NCBI RefSeq assembly: GCF_000238915.1
Contig: NZ_BAEG01000051.1
Coordinates: 124,001 to 188,000, forward strand
Length of the DNA: 64,000 nucleotides
DNA from: Arthrobacter globiformis NBRC 12137
Lineage (GTDB): Bacteria > Actinomycetota > Actinomycetes > Actinomycetales > Micrococcaceae
Direction of reading: 5' to 3'
Shown here: positions 9,934 to 18,782 of the stretch, piece after piece
How the letters are laid out: each line of letters opens with the position of its first letter
How positions within the stretch are numbered: position 1 is the stretch's first letter
Program-made: the position numbers and the translations under genes
Notes under the pieces: generated by a model
The model's input: only the letters and a program-made list of their open reading frames with translations
What the model was told of the DNA's origin: nothing
Databases searched by the model: none

Positions 9934-11643
9934 CTAGGACTCTATCCCGTCGTCTTGGAGAACGGTGAATCCTCGTGCCGTCAAGGCGTTCCGTAGTTCC
10001 ACCCTGTCGTCGAGGGCAAGGTTCACTCCCTTGACCTCCTGCCACACTTCGTGCCCCCGCCCCGCAATGAGGATGGTGTCCTCCGGTGCCGCCAGGTTGA
10101 CGGCCTCCCGGATGGCAGCGTCCCGCGGATAAACCTCCATGATTTTGCAGTCCAACTGCTCGGCTTCCTTGGCGTCCGTGGCACCTACCAGCACCTCGGC
10201 GCGGATCGCCGCGGCGTCCTCATCATGGGGGTCGTCGTCGCTGACGATCACGACGTCGGCAAGCCGGGCCGCGGTGGCGCCCATGGACGGGCGCTTGCCC
10301 TGGTCGCGCTGGCCCGTGGCGCCGAAGACCACGATGACCTTGGACGCGGGCTCCGGGGACCGGACGGCCGCCAGGGCGCGTGCCAGTGCATCGGTGTTGT
10401 GCGCGAAGTCGACGACGGCGGCCGGCCGGGTGGAGACGAGCTGCATACGGCCCGGCACCGCCACAGTGAACGGATCTTTGGAATCGAGTGCTGCCTGCAC
10501 TTCGGCGGGGTCTGCGCCGCCGGCGAGCACCATGGCCAGGGCCAGTGCCGCGTTGGAGACATTGAAGGCCCCGGGCAGCCCGGTGTGCACGCGGAGTTCC
10601 GTGCCGTTCCGGCCGCGGAGGGTGAATTCCGTACCGAGTCCGCGGGGCTTTGAGTCCGTGACCGTCCAGTCGGCTCCTGCCGGCCCGGCCGGGTCCGCTT
10701 CCGGCCCGCTGCCGGGCTGGATGGTTGCCAGCGTGGTGACCGGAAGCTCAGTCTGGGCGGCAAGCCGTCGTCCCCACTCGTCGTCGACCGTCACGACGGC
10801 GGCACGGGCACGTTCGGCGGTGAAAAGCTCCGCTTTGGTCCGGTAGTACTCCTCCATGGTGCCGTGCAGGTCCAGGTGGTCCTGGGTCAGGTTGGTGAAA
10901 CCGACGACGTCGAAGACCACGCCGTCCACCCGGCGGAAGGAAACCGCGTGCGAGGAGACTTCCATGGATGCGGCGTCGAGCCCGCGTTCCCGCATGAGGG
11001 CCAGCAGGGCGTGGACATCCGTGGATTCCGGGGTGGTCAGGAGGCTTGGGATCGGGTCTCCGCCGGCCAGGATCTCGATGGTGCCGATGAGTCCGGTCTT
11101 CTTGCCCATCGCCTGCAGCAGGGCGTTGATGAAGTACGTGGTGGTGGTTTTTCCGTTGGTGCCCGTCACGCCGAACATCGAGGGGCCCGGAAGGTCGGCG
11201 TCCTGGCTCCGGTAGATCAGCCTGGACAGCCGGCCCACCACACTGCGGGGTTCCGCCACCACCAGCACGGGCACAGCGATGTCCGACCCCAGGGCAAGGA
11301 GTCTCGCGCCGGCGTCGTCCGTCAGCACCGCCACCGCGCCGGCCTCGAGCGCCGTCCTCGCGAAGTCCGCGCCGTGCCGCGCCGCTCCCGGCAGGGCAAC
11401 ATACAGGTCCCCGCGCTCCACGGTCCGGGAGTCGAGCGAGATGCCGGTGACCTGAACCGATTCGGAGGCCCCGGGCACGGTGACGCCTACTGACTGGCCG
11501 ACGACACCGAGCTCGACGGCGGCGACGGCGGTGGGCCGGAAGCCGCTCTTGGATGCCTGCCCCTCCGGGGCGTCGGCAGTGCCGGGGTCATGGTGCTGTG
11601 GCAACTGAATCTCCGTTGGTGCTGGTGGACCGGCGGACACCAC
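9934..11643 (-). CDS. murE: UDP-MurNAc-L-Ala-D-Glu ligase MurE, likely L-lysine-adding
   Basis: Adds the third stem-peptide residue; 569 aa, longer than average because of about 60 extra N-terminal residues. The P-loop is GTNGKTTT (161-168). The substrate-selecting loop that reads DNPR in diaminopimelate-adding enzymes is here DDPHDED (about 470-476), lacking the Arg that contacts the extra carboxylate. L-Lys is therefore the more likely substrate, as expected for Arthrobacter A3-alpha peptidoglycan (inference). The usual YAHTPD appears as FAHNTD. The start is GTG at 11643, with a second GTG one codon downstream. Confidence 0.93.
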   Translation of the reverse strand: MVSAGPPAPTEIQLPQHHDPGTADAPEGQASKSGFRPTAVAAVELGVVGQSVGVTVPGASESVQVTGISLDSRTVERGDLYVALPGAARHGADFARTALEAGAVAVLTDDAGARLLALGSDIAVPVLVVAEPRSVVGRLSRLIYRSQDADLPGPSMFGVTGTNGKTTTTYFINALLQAMGKKTGLIGTIEILAGGDPIPSLLTTPESTDVHALLALMRERGLDAASMEVSSHAVSFRRVDGVVFDVVGFTNLTQDHLDLHGTMEEYYRTKAELFTAERARAAVVTVDDEWGRRLAAQTELPVTTLATIQPGSGPEADPAGPAGADWTVTDSKPRGLGTEFTLRGRNGTELRVHTGLPGAFNVSNAALALAMVLAGGADPAEVQAALDSKDPFTVAVPGRMQLVSTRPAAVVDFAHNTDALARALAAVRSPEPASKVIVVFGATGQRDQGKRPSMGATAARLADVVIVSDDDPHDEDAAAIRAEVLVGATDAKEAEQLDCKIMEVYPRDAAIREAVNLAAPEDTILIAGRGHEVWQEVKGVNLALDDRVELRNALTARGFTVLQDDGIES

Positions 11644-11721
11644 CGAACTGTTTGTTCAGGTGTGCCGCGGTCTTATCTTGGCGGGCGTTACTTGGTGTAC
11701 TGCGTTACTTGGCGAACTGCG

Positions 11722-13530
11722 TCATTTTGCAAACTGCGGCAGCCTGACGGGCGCGCCCTTGGACGGCGGAACGTTGTACGTCCGCAGCGCCTGGCTCATG
11801 ACCGAGCGGAACACGGGCCCGTTGGTGATCCCGTAAATGGACCCCTTGGGACGCTGCAGGACCACCTCCACAATAAACCGCGGATCGTCCATCGGCGCCA
11901 TCCCCACCATCGAGGCGGTGTAGCCGCAGAAGCCAGCAGTCCCGTCGTCGCAGGGCGATTGCGAGGTGCCCGTCTTGGCTCCGACCCGGTAGCCGTCGAT
12001 GGCGGCCTCCTTGATCTGGCCTTCCGTGACGGCACTTTCGAGGATGTCCCTCACCTGCTGGGCTGTCTCCTCCGAGACCACCCTGCGGGGCGGCTTGGCC
12101 GCCACCTTGTCTTCGGTTCCGTCGGGGCTGATGTAGCTGTCGATGAGCCGCGGCTGCAGCATCACGCCGTCATTGGCGATGGACTGGTAGGCGCGGACTG
12201 TCTGGAGTGTCGACTGCGAAACACCCTGGCCGAACAGCACCGTGTACTGCTGGCGGCCGTCCCACTGGTCGGCCGGGGTCAGGATGCCCTTCGCTTCCGC
12301 CGGCAACCCGATCTCCGGCGCCTCGCCGATGCCGAATTTCTGCAGCCAGTCGTGGCGCTGGTCCTTGGTGAGGCGCTGGCCCGCCATTACGGTGCCCGTG
12401 TTCATGGACCAGCCCAGGATGCCCGCCAGGGTCCGCTTCTCGGTCCCGTGGGAAAAGGAATCGTCGAACTGCTGGCCATCCACCACCAGAGACGGCGGGA
12501 TAACGAAGGTGTCCAGCGGTTTGGCCTTGCCTTCTTCGATGACGGCGGCGGCGGTGATCATCTTTTCCACGGACCCCGGCTCGTACGCCGCCGTGACGGA
12601 GCGGACGCCGCGGTCCTTGGCTGCCACCTTGCCGGGGTCGTTGGGGTCGGGCGTGTTGGTGTCGGCCATGGCGATGATGTTGCCGGTCTTAACGTCCGAG
12701 ACGATGATGACCCCCCACTCGGCGCTGAGCTTGTCCGCCTGGGTCTGGATGGCCTGCTGGGCGAAGTACTGGAGATCGGAGTTCAGGGTGAGCTTGACGT
12801 CCTTGCCGTCCTGCGCGGGCGTCAGTTCGTCGATGCCCACGGGAATGCGGAGGCCGTCGGCGCCGATTTCGAAGACGCGCTTGCCCGCGGTGCCACGCAG
12901 TATCCCGTCCTGGGTCTGTTCGAGGCCGGCCTGGCCGGTGGTTCCGTTCTCCAGGAAACCCACAATGCCGCCGGCCACGGAGCCGTTCGGGTACACGCGC
13001 TTGCTGGTGCCTTCGGAGAAGATGCCCGGGATCTGCAGTTCCGAAACCCGGTTTTCGACGTCCGGCCGGAGGTCCTTGGCCACGATGTAGTACGTCCTGG
13101 TTCCGGTGACTGATTTGCGCACGTCCCCGGCATCCATGCCCAGGACGGCAGCAAGCTCGGCGATCCCCTGGTCACGCGACACGGTGACGAGCTCGTCCTT
13201 GCCGTTCACCTTTTCAAGCCGCTTGAAGGATTCGGTCTTGGTATTTACAGACTGGTCAACTGTGATGTTGTAGCGGATAACACTGTTGGCCAGCACGGTG
13301 CCATTCGCGTCCAGGATACTGCCGCGTTCGGCCGGCAGCACGGTGGGGCGCAGCCGGTTGTCAAGGGCAGCTTCAGCCATGCCGCCAACGTCCAGCCCCT
13401 GCACCAGGAACAGCTTTCCGCCGACCACCACCAGCAGCGCAAGCATGATGCTGAGTCCGAGGCGGAGCCTCTTCGTGGCGTTAGCGGCCTTCTTCTTGCT
13501 TGCCTTGCTCTTGCCTTGCGCCACGCTCAT
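11722..13530 (-). CDS. ftsI: Septal class B penicillin-binding protein (PBP3/FtsI)
   Basis: Membrane-anchored transpeptidase that crosslinks septal peptidoglycan, partner of FtsW; 602 aa. It has a basic cytoplasmic start (KSKASKKKAAN), one membrane helix (about 24-44), a PBP dimerisation domain starting at LPAERGSILD, and a transpeptidase domain with all three active-site motifs: SVEK (Ser320-Lys323), SMN (375-377) and KTG (519-521). It lies between the ftsL-like gene (44 bases) and murE (78 bases). Confidence 0.95.
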   Translation of the reverse strand: MSVAQGKSKASKKKAANATKRLRLGLSIMLALLVVVGGKLFLVQGLDVGGMAEAALDNRLRPTVLPAERGSILDANGTVLANSVIRYNITVDQSVNTKTESFKRLEKVNGKDELVTVSRDQGIAELAAVLGMDAGDVRKSVTGTRTYYIVAKDLRPDVENRVSELQIPGIFSEGTSKRVYPNGSVAGGIVGFLENGTTGQAGLEQTQDGILRGTAGKRVFEIGADGLRIPVGIDELTPAQDGKDVKLTLNSDLQYFAQQAIQTQADKLSAEWGVIIVSDVKTGNIIAMADTNTPDPNDPGKVAAKDRGVRSVTAAYEPGSVEKMITAAAVIEEGKAKPLDTFVIPPSLVVDGQQFDDSFSHGTEKRTLAGILGWSMNTGTVMAGQRLTKDQRHDWLQKFGIGEAPEIGLPAEAKGILTPADQWDGRQQYTVLFGQGVSQSTLQTVRAYQSIANDGVMLQPRLIDSYISPDGTEDKVAAKPPRRVVSEETAQQVRDILESAVTEGQIKEAAIDGYRVGAKTGTSQSPCDDGTAGFCGYTASMVGMAPMDDPRFIVEVVLQRPKGSIYGITNGPVFRSVMSQALRTYNVPPSKGAPVRLPQFAK

Positions 13531-13574
13531 CCCCTACTGCTTGCCATGCGGGCTACCAGCCGCCTGTTCCTTCC

Positions 13575-14240
13575 CTACTGCCCCGGCGTCCTTTGCTCAG
13601 GCGCCGGAATGGTGCCCCCGTTGAGGGCGGCCGGCTTGGCTGCAGCTGCCGGTTCGGCCGGCTTCGCAGCCGCCGGGGTCTCCGGCTGGGCAGCTGCCGT
13701 TTCACCGGCAGCCGGGGCCCTGCTTGCCAGCGGCTCGCCCGAACTGGCGGGCGGAACCACATTCAGCTGACCCGGGACGGCAGGGGCAGCGATCACCGCT
13801 CCTGCCGAGTCTCCCTTGACCGCCGGTTTGGCATCCCCGCTCACGGTCAGCGTGGAAAGATCAATCTGTCCCTTGCCGGTGGCAGCAACCATTCCCAATT
13901 CTGAAGCCTTGGCAGCCAGATTCTGGGGAGCCTCGAAGTTTTGCACCTGCTGTGTCAGGTCCTGGTTCTGCTTGGTCAGTGCGGTCTGTTCGGCACGGAG
14001 CTTGACCAGCTGGTACTGGGCCGTGGATACAGAGATGTTGAGCACCAGCACCGCGATCAGTGCGGCCGCCAGCATACCGAAGCAGAGAACAACAAAGGGC
14101 GCGCGGCGCTTCCTCGGTGCGGACCGGACCAGGGACAGCGGGGTGCGCGCCTTGCGGGCCGAACCCGGAAGGCCGGCCTCTACATCCTGGACGCTCGGGC
14201 CTGACGGAAGGGCGAGGTTCTTGGCAGCTGCTGCGCTCAT
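13575..14240 (-). CDS. ftsL: FtsL-like septum formation protein
   Basis: 221 aa bitopic protein in the invariant ftsL position between rsmH and ftsI. It has a basic cytoplasmic segment ending KRRAPF, one membrane helix (about 49-71), then a short coiled coil ([20 protein letters not shown]) and the [14 protein letters not shown] element typical of FtsL/DivIC proteins. The last 90 residues are a low-complexity Ala/Pro/Glu tail, unusual for FtsL and presumably disordered on the outer face. ATGA overlap with rsmH. Sequence identity within this family is low, so the name rests mainly on topology and position. Confidence 0.8.
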   Translation of the reverse strand: MSAAAAKNLALPSGPSVQDVEAGLPGSARKARTPLSLVRSAPRKRRAPFVVLCFGMLAAALIAVLVLNISVSTAQYQLVKLRAEQTALTKQNQDLTQQVQNFEAPQNLAAKASELGMVAATGKGQIDLSTLTVSGDAKPAVKGDSAGAVIAAPAVPGQLNVVPPASSGEPLASRAPAAGETAAAQPETPAAAKPAEPAAAAKPAALNGGTIPAPEQRTPGQ

Positions 14241-15235
14241 GTTGCTCTCCTGGCTCTGATACGTTCCACTGCGCGCAGCCGGGCTGATGCTGCACGCGAA
14301 TTCTCTGCGATCTCGACGGCGGTAGGCACCTCGGTGCCTTTGGTCAGGGTTTTGAGTTCGGCCTTGTGTTCTTCGAGCTCCACCGGGAAACCGAGCGGAG
14401 CTGACGATTTGGAGCGGGTCTGGAAGACGCCCTTGACGATCTTGTCTTCCAGGGAGTGGTAGGACATCACAACGATCCGGCCGCCAAGGGCGATGGCATC
14501 CACCGCTGCCGGAACGGCACGCTCAAGGACTTCGAGTTCCTCATTGACTTCGATGCGCAGTGCCTGGAAGGTGCGTTTGGCCGGGTGCCCGCCGGATTTG
14601 GCCGCGGCGGCCGGAACCACTGCCCGGATCTGTTCGACGAGTTCCCCCGTGGTGGTGAACGGCTTCGCGGCCCGGGCGTTAACGATCCTGTTGGCGATGC
14701 GCCCCGCGAACTTTTCCTCACCCCACTTGCGGATGATCCTGACCAGTTCCTCTTCGCTGTAGGTGTTAACGACGTCCGCCGCCGTCTGGCCGCGGCTGGT
14801 ATCCATCCGCATGTCCAGGGGTGCGTCAAAGGAATACGCGAAACCGCGTTCCCGCTCGTCGAGCTGCAGGGACGAGACCCCGAGGTCCATCAGGATGCCG
14901 TGGACTTCGGGAATGCCGAGGTCCTCAAGCACCTCGCCGATCTCGTCGTACACAGCGTGAACCAGGTCCGTGCGCGCCGCGAAGGGCTTGAGCCGCTCAC
15001 CTGCCAGCGCCAGGGCTTCCTCGTCACGGTCGATGCCCACCAGGTGCAGGTCAGGAAAACGCTGGAGCATGGCTTCGGAGTGCCCGCCCATGCCGAGCGT
15101 GGCGTCGATGGCCACCGGTATCTCTCCGCGCAGGCGTGCCGCTTCGAATCCGGGCGCCAAAAGATTGATGCACCGGTCCTTCAGGACCGGCACATGCCGT
15201 TCGGACGTAGGCTTCGGCTGGTCGGGTTCTGTCAC
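14237..15235 (-). CDS. rsmH: 16S rRNA (cytosine1402-N4)-methyltransferase
   Basis: SAM-dependent enzyme that N4-methylates C1402 in the ribosomal P site; 332 aa from the chosen GTG. SAM-binding [13 protein letters not shown], the GIDRDEEAL acidic loop and the conserved [10 protein letters not shown] are all visible. GTG 15235 is preferred over an in-frame start at 15286 because AAGGAAGGA lies about 7 bases upstream of it and the conserved HVPVL box follows soon after. It is the second gene of the dcw operon. Confidence 0.95.
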   Translation of the reverse strand: MTEPDQPKPTSERHVPVLKDRCINLLAPGFEAARLRGEIPVAIDATLGMGGHSEAMLQRFPDLHLVGIDRDEEALALAGERLKPFAARTDLVHAVYDEIGEVLEDLGIPEVHGILMDLGVSSLQLDERERGFAYSFDAPLDMRMDTSRGQTAADVVNTYSEEELVRIIRKWGEEKFAGRIANRIVNARAAKPFTTTGELVEQIRAVVPAAAAKSGGHPAKRTFQALRIEVNEELEVLERAVPAAVDAIALGGRIVVMSYHSLEDKIVKGVFQTRSKSSAPLGFPVELEEHKAELKTLTKGTEVPTAVEIAENSRAASARLRAVERIRARRAT

Positions 15236-15388
15236 GCCTTCGTCCTTCCTTGAGCGCCTCGTGTGCTTCTTGGGCCAGATCCCCATCCGCGCCTATCCCC
15301 GCGGCTGCCTGGCTCCGGGGAAGTGAGCCAGGTAGTCGTCAAGGATGGGCGGCTGGAGATCTCGTCCAAGAAACGGATTCGGGCCGGC

Positions 15389-15817
15389 CTAAAGGATGCC
15401 GGCGATGGGGTTGTCGGTTTCAGCGAAGGAGGTTTCCTTCTCTGCAAGGTACGTATTCCAGGCCTGGGCGTCCCAGATCTCAGCTCGGGTGCCGGCCCCA
15501 ATAACAGCCAACTCCCTGCCGAGCCCTGCGTACTCCCGGAGCGCGGGAGGTATGGTCACGCGCCCCTGCTTGTCAGGCACCTCGTCCGAGGCTCCAGAGA
15601 GAAAAACCCGGATGTAGTCACGAGCCTGCTTGTTGGAGATCGGAGCCTCCCGGATCTGCTCGTGAACCCTCGCGAATTCCTGCTCGCTGAAGACGTAGAT
15701 GCAGCGCTCCTGACCTCGGGTGAGAACAAGTCCGCCGGCAAGCTCCTCGCGGAACTTAGCGGGAAGAATGATCCTGCCCTTTTCGTCAAGACGCGGTGAG
15801 TGTGTCCCAAGGAACAC
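15389..15817 (-). CDS. mraZ: Transcriptional regulator MraZ
   Basis: 142 aa protein with two SpoVT/AbrB-like halves, each holding a DExGR-type signature ([16 protein letters not shown] and [15 protein letters not shown]). MraZ forms a ring-shaped oligomer that binds direct repeats upstream of its own gene and modulates the dcw operon. It starts with GTG 15817. Three phased boxes lie 65-90 bases upstream (see 15882-15913). It is the first gene of the 15-kb division and wall cluster. Confidence 0.96.
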   Translation of the reverse strand: MFLGTHSPRLDEKGRIILPAKFREELAGGLVLTRGQERCIYVFSEQEFARVHEQIREAPISNKQARDYIRVFLSGASDEVPDKQGRVTIPPALREYAGLGRELAVIGAGTRAEIWDAQAWNTYLAEKETSFAETDNPIAGIL

Positions 15818-15881
15818 GTCCCACCGCCCGTCTGCCGTCAGAAGCCGAACAACCCCCGCGCTGCCACTACCCTCTTACGCG

Positions 15882-15913
15882 CCCCACTTTACTCCACTTC
15901 TCCCCACAGTCAA
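15882..15913 (-). promoter_or_regulatory. mraZ promoter with three phased MraZ boxes
   Basis: On the minus strand TTGACT (15908-15913) and TAAAGT (15886-15891) are 16 bases apart. Between and over them lie GTGGGG (15902-15907), GTGGAG (15892-15897) and GTGGGG (15882-15887), exactly 10 bases apart. This matches the TGGGN-N5 direct repeats bound by MraZ in E. coli. Placement between -35 and -10 predicts autorepression (inference). Confidence 0.75.
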
Positions 15914-16084
15914 CGCGACGCGGACGTTTCTCACCGGTTTGGACAAACATTTTTCCGCGGAATGGCGGGGATTTTTGCCGGGGGTGGAAAGTGGAGGGGA
16001 ATCGCGCCGGCCCTCAGATGGCATCCGCAGCGAGATCAGGCTCGGAGCACGGGCTCCCGGCATCAGTTCCGTGGCTTAAAGCAG

Positions 16085-16108
16085 AATGACCCGCCGCAGC
16101 GGGTCATT
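16085..16108. terminator. Perfect hairpin downstream of the DUF3040 gene
   Basis: Ten-base perfect arms (16085-16094 and 16099-16108) enclose CGCA. It lies 124-147 bases beyond the DUF3040 stop. The minus-strand exit is only weakly T-rich, so it could be an attenuator or RNA-processing stem rather than a strong terminator. The rest of the 414-base gap between mraZ and the DUF3040 gene holds the mraZ promoter and the GTGGAG cluster. Confidence 0.45.
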
Positions 16109-16141
16109 CCTGGATTATGGGCGCCCACCCGGGATAGCCCC

Positions 16142-16224
16142 GGTGGTGCTATGTGGAGGGTGGTGCTATGTGGAGGGTGCTACGAAGTGGAGGTGGCGGG
16201 AAGTGGAGGAGGTGGGAAGTGGAG
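16142..16224 (+). repeat. GTGGAG repeat cluster, five copies
   Basis: GTGGAG occurs at 16153, 16170, 16187, 16203 and 16219, spaced 17, 17, 16 and 16 bases. The first two 17-base units (16142-16158, 16159-16175) are identical and the others diverged. A further GTGGAAAGTGGAG sits near 15984. The core equals the MraZ box, but it is on the opposite strand and not in 10-base phase. No coding signal is seen. Confidence 0.75.
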
Positions 16225-16231
16225 CGTTGGC

Positions 16232-16603
16232 TCAGGACTCCCCGCGGCGCCTTTCATCCCATCGTTCTTCGAGGCTGTTCATGAAGGAGCTCTTGTTCTT
16301 CGACTTACGGCCATGCCCGCCGGCCTTTGCTTTGCCGGCCGCAACGCTGCGCATCGTGGCAAAGTAAACTCCGGCACCCATGACGACGAACCCGAGGACC
16401 CCTACAAATATGTTCTGGAGGGAAACCCCCACCAGGAGGAGCAGCACCCCGGCCAGCGTGGCCAGTACGCCAATCACAATGTGCCGGGTGGACCAGCTGC
16501 GGCCGGGATCCGAGCCCATGGAATTGGCGAACTTGGGATCGTCCTCATGCAGTTGCCTCTCGAGTTGCTCGAGCAGCTTCTGTTCGTGCTCCGAGAGCGG
16601 CAT
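16232..16603 (-). CDS. DUF3040 membrane protein
   Basis: 123 aa. The start ATG at 16603 is fixed by an AAGGAGGT ribosome site 6 bases upstream. It begins MPLSEHEQKLLEQLERQLHE, the DUF3040 hallmark, followed by a region with two hydrophobic helices (about 45-90) and a basic C-terminus. Function is unknown. In actinobacteria this family commonly sits just upstream of mraZ, which suggests a wall or division-related role but does not prove one. Confidence 0.85.
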   Translation of the reverse strand: MPLSEHEQKLLEQLERQLHEDDPKFANSMGSDPGRSWSTRHIVIGVLATLAGVLLLLVGVSLQNIFVGVLGFVVMGAGVYFATMRSVAAGKAKAGGHGRKSKNKSSFMNSLEERWDERRRGES

Positions 16604-16888
16604 CACGACCTCCTTAAGTAGGCCAACGTCCAGACAGGTCGGAACCGGTTGTTCCTGCCCCGTCAACGACCGGCATGCCATCCAGGTTCCCGGCCTGCCA
16701 ACCTCGGCAGATCCAGGGATTCAAGCATACGTACGTGGCGGGTCGGGTGATCCACACATGTCCAGACGTTCGAAATCTTTGTATCTATAAGGATAGTTTG
16801 TTAGGCGCTGTTCTGAAAGACGCTGTTCACGGGCGGCAACACTCCCCAAGGCCCTGAACTGGCCCGGATCTTCGGCCGTGAACGCGGT

Positions 16889-16915
16889 TTCCCGCACCCT
16901 CGGGTGTCGCGGGAA
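16889..16915. terminator. Hairpin beyond the dinB stop
   Basis: TTCCCGC (16889-16895) pairs with GCGGGAA (16909-16915), with an extra CACCC/GGGTG pairing inside, 20-46 bases past the dinB stop. There is no clear T run. The remaining 16604-16888 stretch is AT-richer than its surroundings around 16770-16800 and probably contains the DUF3040 promoter; no gene is visible in it. Confidence 0.4.
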
Positions 16916-16934
16916 TCACGTCAGCCGGAACTCA

Positions 16935-18161
16935 TCAGGAGTTGCCGCTGCCCGGCTCAAGCAGCCGGGCCGGAAGCACGGACTTACTGCCGAATTTCTG
17001 GGCCACTTTGTCCAGCGCCTGTTCGGCGGCCCGCCAGTTGTCATCGCGCCTGTCCAGGCTCAGTTGGAGGGAGGTCTGGGCGGCGGCTTCCAGCTGCTCC
17101 GCACGGACGCCCACCAGCCGGACCGTCAGGGGCCGGCTGCCCAGTGACTCCAGCAGCTGGATGGCCACTGCATAGATGAGCTGCGCACTGTCCAGTGGCG
17201 TGTGGACGGTGCGGCTTCGGGTTACGGTGGAGAAGTCGGCGTACCGCAGCTTGAGCGCCACCGTCCGGGCCACCAGCCCCGAAGCACGAAGCCGCTCGGC
17301 GGTGCGGTGGGACAGCCGCAGCAGCTCCCTGTGCAGCAGGGCATCGTCCGCCGTGTCCGCAGCGAACGTTTCCTCCGCTCCGATGCTTTTCTCGACCCGC
17401 ACCGGCGTGACAGTCCGGCTGTCGATACCCCAGGAGAGCCGGTGGACGTGCTCACCGGTGGCGCCCAGCACCTTCTTGAGCGAGGAGACCGGCGTGGCAG
17501 CGACGTCCGCCACGGTACGGATTCCCATGCGGGCCAGCACCTCCGCCGTCTTGCCCCCGACACCCCAGAGGGCATTGACCGGAAGGCTGTGAAGATACGG
17601 TACGGTCTGCTCCGGCCGGATGAGCAGCAGGCCGTCCGGCTTGCACCGGGTTGAGGCGATCTTGGCCACGAACTTGCTGGCGGCGATCCCCACGGACGCC
17701 GTAATGCCCAGTTCGCCGGCGACCCTCCGCCGGATCAACTGCCCGATTTCCGACGGCGGACCGAGCCTGCGGATCGCGCCGCCGACGTCCAGGAACGCCT
17801 CGTCAACACTGAGCGGCTCGACGAGCTCGGTGATGGACTCAAATATCGCCATCAGCTGGCCGGACACTTCGTAATACAGCTTGTGCCGGGGCTCGATGAT
17901 GGCGGCCTGCGGACACAGCCTGCGGGCCACCGCCATGGGCATCGCCGATTTCACGCCGAACCTGCGTGCCTCGTACGACGCAGACAGCACAACGGAACGC
18001 TCCGCAGGAAAGCCTACGATGACCGGCCGGCCGCGCAGGTCAGGGCGGGCCCTCAGTTCAACCGAGACAAAAAACGCATCCATGTCGACGTGCATAATGC
18101 TCGCCCGCCGAAGGTCCCGCAGCCGCGCTTCCGTCTGCTCTCTGTCTTCGTCCGGCCCCAC
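16935..18161 (-). CDS. dinB: DNA polymerase IV
   Basis: Y-family translesion polymerase, 408 aa. Catalytic motifs are HVDMDAFFVSVE (first Asp pair), the nucleotide-binding segment VVLSASYEARRFGV, and SVDEAFLDV (second acidic pair). Helix-hairpin-helix and little-finger domains follow. There is no obvious beta-clamp QLxLF at the extreme C-terminus, but QLSLD (about residue 377) could serve. The GTG start lacks a Shine-Dalgarno and has TAGGAT seven bases upstream, so the mRNA is probably leaderless. It is divergent from the lipoprotein gene. Confidence 0.95.
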   Translation of the reverse strand: MGPDEDREQTEARLRDLRRASIMHVDMDAFFVSVELRARPDLRGRPVIVGFPAERSVVLSASYEARRFGVKSAMPMAVARRLCPQAAIIEPRHKLYYEVSGQLMAIFESITELVEPLSVDEAFLDVGGAIRRLGPPSEIGQLIRRRVAGELGITASVGIAASKFVAKIASTRCKPDGLLLIRPEQTVPYLHSLPVNALWGVGGKTAEVLARMGIRTVADVAATPVSSLKKVLGATGEHVHRLSWGIDSRTVTPVRVEKSIGAEETFAADTADDALLHRELLRLSHRTAERLRASGLVARTVALKLRYADFSTVTRSRTVHTPLDSAQLIYAVAIQLLESLGSRPLTVRLVGVRAEQLEAAAQTSLQLSLDRRDDNWRAAEQALDKVAQKFGSKSVLPARLLEPGSGNS

Positions 18162-18168
18162 AACTGCA

Positions 18169-18174
18169 ATCCTA
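18169..18174 (-). promoter_or_regulatory. -10 element of a probable leaderless dinB transcript
   Basis: TAGGAT is separated from the dinB GTG (18159-18161) by exactly seven bases, the spacing at which transcription would begin at the start codon. No purine-rich ribosome site is present. Confidence 0.5.
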
Positions 18175-18236
18175 TGCCCTGCACCTGACTAAACTGGAGG
18201 CTGAATCCGGCATCAACACCCAGGAGGACCGCACCT

Positions 18237-18782
18237 GTGAAGGTCATTCGAACGCTCATGCCTGCCCGCCTTGGGCTGCTCGCCGCTGGAGCGGCCGTAG
18301 TGGCGGCGGCGTCAGCGTGCACACCACAGGAACCCGGTTCCGCGACGTCCGCGTCAGCGGCGCCGGCATCCTCGTCCGCAGTGGCGACTGCCACGGCGTC
18401 CGCGACCGCAACCGCCAGCCCCAGTGCAACACCTGGCACGTCGGCCACCGTGGGGGCGCTCGTCGCCGGCTTCCCGTCAAAGCTTCTTCCCGTGATGCCC
18501 GGGACCAAGGTGGTTGCCAGCAGCTTCGATAAGTCAACATCCCCGGCCACCGCCGCACTGGTGGGATCAACCGCCGCCAAGCCGGCCGCCGTCGTCGCGT
18601 ATTACACCAAAGCCCTGGAGGCACAGGGCTTCAAACCCGTTCCCGGCAACACGGTGGGCAGCGTGGCGTCCAAGGACTTCGTGCGGGCGGGCAACGAGAC
18701 CGTTAACATCGCCGTCCCCGCAACCGGCGGAATTTCCACCTTCACCATCGGCGCCAACGTGACGCCCGAGTCCGTCAAGTGA
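18237..18782 (+). CDS. Secreted lipoprotein of unknown function
   Basis: 181 aa. It has a lipoprotein signal peptide ending in a lipobox-like ASAC (Cys at about 28), a Ser/Ala/Thr-rich linker (30-65), and a compact C-terminal domain with no recognised name. GTG 18237 follows CAGGAGG. The stop overlaps the GTG of the polyprenyl synthase gene (GTGA), so the two are coupled. The lipid anchor would place it on the outer membrane face. Confidence 0.7.
   Translation: MKVIRTLMPARLGLLAAGAAVVAAASACTPQEPGSATSASAAPASSSAVATATASATATASPSATPGTSATVGALVAGFPSKLLPVMPGTKVVASSFDKSTSPATAALVGSTAAKPAAVVAYYTKALEAQGFKPVPGNTVGSVASKDFVRAGNETVNIAVPATGGISTFTIGANVTPESVK

Noticed and set aside
16142..16224. GTGGAG repeats as a CRISPR array
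   Set aside because: Units are only 16-17 bases, have no unique spacers of normal length, and no cas genes are present.
15800..16621. Plus-strand 273-codon open frame between mraZ and DUF3040
   Set aside because: Runs through the mraZ promoter and antisense to DUF3040; no ribosome site and no recognisable domain.
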